DNA from: Thermoflexus hugenholtzii JAD2
GTDB lineage: Bacteria; Chloroflexota; Dehalococcoidia; UBA2979
NCBI GenBank assembly: GCA_945889565.1
Contig: CAMDBZ010000074.1
Span: 1 to 7,851 of the forward strand
Direction of reading: 5' to 3'
Length of the DNA stretch: 7,851 nucleotides
A program made the position numbers and the translations under genes. This document shows positions 5,896 through 7,851 of this stretch, piece by piece. The notes under the pieces were generated by a model. That model had not been told where the DNA came from. It was given only the letters and a program-made list of their open reading frames with translations, and searched no databases. How positions within the stretch are numbered: position 1 is the first letter of the stretch; each line of letters begins with the position of its first letter.

Positions 5896-7479
5896 ATGCT
5901 GGGCAAGCGGTCGGTGCAGCGAGGGATGTTCGAGGCCGATCACGTGTTCGGAGACTTTGTGGGAAGGGAGACGTTTTACGGATTCCTGGCGAGTCAGCGG
6001 GGGGAACTGTTCCGGGACGAAGACTTCGCCATTCTCTATTGTGCGAGGAACGGCCGGCCGAGCGTGTCGCCGGGATTGTTAGCGACGGCCCTGGTGTTGC
6101 AGACGTTTTGCAACGTCTCCGACGACGAGGCGACTCAGCGAGCGACCTACGACCTGCGCTGGAAGGTGGCGCTCGGGATCGAGATGGACAGCCGTCCATT
6201 TGCGAAGAGCACGCTCCAGGAGTTTCGGGCACAGCTGATCGTACAGAAGGCGGCGGGGACGATCTTCCAGGAGAGTCTGGAAGCGGCGAAGCGGCACGGG
6301 TATTTCCGGCGGGAGCGGAAGCTCAAGCTGGCGTTGGACACGTCGAACATCCTGGGTCGGGGGGCGGTCAAGGACACCTACCATCTGCTGGCGGACGGGA
6401 TTCTGGCGGTGTTGCGGATTCTGGCGGGGCAGGCAGGGCAAGAACTTGGCCCGTTTGGGCGCGAGCAGGGATATGGGCGCTACGTGAGTGGGACGAGTTT
6501 AAAGGGACAGGTGGAACTCGACTGGAGCGACGACTCCCAACGGCGCAGCTTTCTGCAGGAGATCGTGGCCGACGCCGACCGGTTGCTGGAAGCGGTGCGG
6601 GTGGTGCGTGGGGGACTGGAACCGGGGAGTCTGGCCGACACGGAGTTGGCTGAGGCGGCCGGAGTCTTGAGTCGGGTGCTGGGGCAAGACATCGAGCGAC
6701 GGCCGGATGGGGCGGCAATCCGGGAGGGCGTGGCGCCGGACCGACTGGTTTCGGTCCACGACCCGGAGATGCGGCACGGGCGGAAGAGTGCCAGCAAGCG
6801 GTTCGATGGGCACAAGTGTGCCTTGGCGACGGACACGGACGATCAATTCATCACAGCGGTGGCGGTGACGGCGGGGAATGCGCCGGACGATGAAGCGGCC
6901 CTGGATTTGGTGAAGGACAGCGAGCAGCGGACGGGGTGCGAGGTCGAAGAGGTCTATGGCGACTGTGCGTTTGGCGACGGTGAGACACGACAGGCGTTTG
7001 CTGAGGCGGGTCAGCGTCTGATCGCGAAAGTGCCGGCCTGCACGAATCGGGGGCGCTTCCCGAAGACGGCGTTCGCGCTCGACTTGGACAAGATGACCTG
7101 CACCTGCCCGGCGGGAGAAGTGACCCGGACGCTTCGGACTCGGCAGAAAGGGGACCACGTATCGCACTTTGCCTTCCCGGCAGCAGTCTGCGCGGCTTGC
7201 CCCCTTCGAGAGCAGTGCATCCGGGGCAGCGGCGGGAGAGCGATCACGTTACATCCGCAAGAAGCCTTGCTCCAAGAGGCTCGGCGCGTCCAGGCGAGTC
7301 CGGCGTTCCAGGAGGTGCGACGGCGGCGGCAGACGGTCGAGCACCGGATCGCCCGGTGCATCCAACTGGGCCTCCGGCAAGCGCGCTACTTCGGGCGCAC
7401 GAAGACGCTCTTTCAGGTGCTGCTCACCGCGGCGGTGGCGAACCTGACGCTCCTCGCGAATCTGGTCCAGGTGGGCTGA
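5896..7479 (+). CDS. IS1182 family transposase
   Basis: A complete 527-residue DDE transposase that cuts and joins the ends of the surrounding element. The N-terminal part (about 15-130) resembles the DUF772 domain of IS1182/IS5-like transposases, with RNGRPSVSPGLLATALVLQ and TYDLRWKVALGI. The first catalytic Asp is D148 in LALDTSNILGRGAVKDT, the second D356 in VYGDCAFGDGETR, and the likely Glu is E482 in TVEHRIARCIQLGLRQARY near the C-terminus. Between them is a cysteine cluster (C402, C404, C432, C435, C441, including TCPAGEV and CPLREQC), a common zinc-binding-like feature of this family. The start at ATG 5896 has GGAGG five bases upstream. No frameshift or internal stop interrupts it. The family call is firm; activity is inferred from the intact frame and catalytic residues. 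Confidence 0.93.
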   Translation: MLGKRSVQRGMFEADHVFGDFVGRETFYGFLASQRGELFRDEDFAILYCARNGRPSVSPGLLATALVLQTFCNVSDDEATQRATYDLRWKVALGIEMDSRPFAKSTLQEFRAQLIVQKAAGTIFQESLEAAKRHGYFRRERKLKLALDTSNILGRGAVKDTYHLLADGILAVLRILAGQAGQELGPFGREQGYGRYVSGTSLKGQVELDWSDDSQRRSFLQEIVADADRLLEAVRVVRGGLEPGSLADTELAEAAGVLSRVLGQDIERRPDGAAIREGVAPDRLVSVHDPEMRHGRKSASKRFDGHKCALATDTDDQFITAVAVTAGNAPDDEAALDLVKDSEQRTGCEVEEVYGDCAFGDGETRQAFAEAGQRLIAKVPACTNRGRFPKTAFALDLDKMTCTCPAGEVTRTLRTRQKGDHVSHFAFPAAVCAACPLREQCIRGSGGRAITLHPQEALLQEARRVQASPAFQEVRRRRQTVEHRIARCIQLGLRQARYFGRTKTLFQVLLTAAVANLTLLANLVQVG

Positions 7480-7660
7480 TGCACTCGGATTGCCCCCGTT
7501 GGGGCGACAATGAGTCCACTCGGGGAGCCAGCGGGGTCTCTCACGTCGGTAAAACCGGGCGAGCGACACCGGTTGACCCGCACACACCGGCATTCCCACC
7601 AATTCTGGTCATCGCGGACCACTCAACGGGCCATTCACCATACTACGCCGGAAACTCGGG
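7480..7660. other. Non-coding right part of the insertion sequence
   Basis: About 180 bases between the transposase stop and the right terminal repeat show no convincing gene. They contain small stems: GCCCC/GGGGC (7492-7496 with 7501-7505), 12 nt after the stop, which might end transcription though no T-run follows; and AACCGG/CCGGTT (7553-7558 with 7569-7574). A long 3' non-coding tail is unusual only in being larger than the left one (90 nt). Confidence 0.4.
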
Positions 7661-7668
7661 TTTCCGGC
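7647..7668 (+). repeat. 9-bp hairpin overlapping the right end of the insertion sequence
   Basis: GCCGGAAAC (7647-7655) and GTTTCCGGC (7660-7668) form a perfect stem around the tetraloop TCGG. Its right arm is part of the right terminal inverted repeat, so the core CCGGAAA occurs twice, head to head, at this end only. It may bind transposase or block read-through from flanking DNA into or out of the element. Confidence 0.6.
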
Positions 7669-7680
7669 CGGACTTCTAGA
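7661..7680 (-). repeat. Right terminal inverted repeat of the insertion sequence
   Basis: TTTCCGGCCGGACTTCTAGA is the inverted partner of 5801-5820, with one mismatch. The outer TCTAGA is shared with the left end. Confidence 0.85.
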
Positions 7681-7851
7681 CAATAGCGTGCCGCTTGTGA
7701 CAAAGAAGCAGACCTGGGTGCGCGTTTACATCCGGTCAACGCTCCAGGACTACCCCGCCGGACAATTCACCGCACAACTGAGAGGCGATCGAAATGGCGC
7801 ACCGTTGGGCGTGCTGGCCCCAGCAATCCAGTCGGCGCAAATCATTCGCCA
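7676..7851 (+). CDS. Fragment of an unrelated, probably extracellular protein, cut by the insertion sequence and the window edge
   Basis: The frame starting with CTA at 7676 stays open to the end of the window (58 codons). It reads L-D-N-S-V-P-L-V, then KKQTWVRVYIRS, a Gly/Gln-rich turn, LRGDRNGAPLG and PAIQSAQ. The combination NSVPLV followed by a W/L-V-R-V-Y-V/I strand recalls a beta-sandwich domain found in large secreted or surface proteins of environmental bacteria; this is from memory and not verified. There is no ribosome site or credible start codon, so this is an internal piece, not an N-terminus. It does not resemble any part of UreC. GC is about 60% (102 of 171 bases in 7681-7851), clearly below the left part of the window. 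Confidence 0.55.

Larger units (their letters stand above)
5806..7675 (+). mobile_element. IS1182-like insertion sequence, about 1.87 kb, apparently intact
   Basis: The element has terminal inverted repeats, a single transposase gene and short flanks. The left end AAGTGCGGCCGGAAA and the complement of the right end differ at one base (G versus C at the fifth position). If the adjoining TCTAGA is counted, the match is 19 of 20 over 5801-5820 and 7661-7680. I place the ends inside the flanking CTAG because that tetramer looks native to both neighbouring genes. Composition is lower in GC than the left host DNA (for example 37 of 60 at 6301-6360), and codon use differs from the neighbours, both signs of transfer. 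The family assignment rests on the transposase. An IS with a complete transposase and matched ends could still be mobile. Confidence 0.88.

Noticed and set aside
7197..7679. A 160-codon plus-strand frame overlapping the transposase end and the IS tail
   Set aside because: It starts inside the transposase in another frame, is compositionally odd, and ends within the terminal repeat; no ribosome site or family match.

Overview
This is a high-GC bacterial window. Hand-counted 60-base blocks in the host-like part (3061-3120, 4621-4680, 5641-5700) are each about 73% GC. It holds seven genes or gene fragments and one insertion sequence. There are no RNA genes, CRISPR arrays or phage genes that I can see. 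GTG and TTG starts, strong GC preference at third codon positions, a fused urease gamma-beta subunit and the mix of transporter and enzyme families would suit a Chloroflexota-like or actinobacterial genome, probably from the environment. That placement is inference and weak.

Layout, left to right. (1) 1-501, minus: N-terminal part of a membrane-fusion (HlyD/MacA-type) efflux adaptor, running off the left edge. (2) 654-1937, minus: a complete 12-helix MFS transporter, with a perfect 16-bp hairpin just after its stop. (3) 2156-2977, plus: an aldo/keto reductase divergent from the transporter. (4) 3005-3952, minus: a cyclase/kynurenine-formamidase-like metal hydrolase, convergent with the reductase. 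(5) 4159-4854, plus: a fused urease gamma+beta subunit. (6) 4851-5852, plus: the urease alpha subunit, overlapping its partner by ATGA and broken after residue 318 of about 570. (7) 5806-7675: an IS1182-like insertion sequence with 15-bp or longer near-perfect terminal inverted repeats and one intact 527-residue transposase. (8) 7676-7851: an open frame from an unrelated, probably extracellular, protein that is cut on both sides.

The main anomaly is the insertion sequence. The urease alpha gene does not resume on its right side; a different and less GC-rich gene (about 60% GC) begins there. On both sides the host reading frame seems to pass naturally through the same CTAGA sequence, which encodes Leu-Asp in each gene. 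The simplest readings are recombination between two copies of the element that had inserted at CTAG sites in two genes, or an assembly joined wrongly through the repeated element. In either case this locus as written cannot make a working urease: the alpha fragment lacks the catalytic-loop histidine, the last nickel ligand and the C-terminal half, and no accessory (ureDEFG) genes are in the window.

I found no convincing previously undescribed system here. The unusual points are the chimeric IS junction, a few substitutions at normally conserved urease positions, and the hairpin structures.
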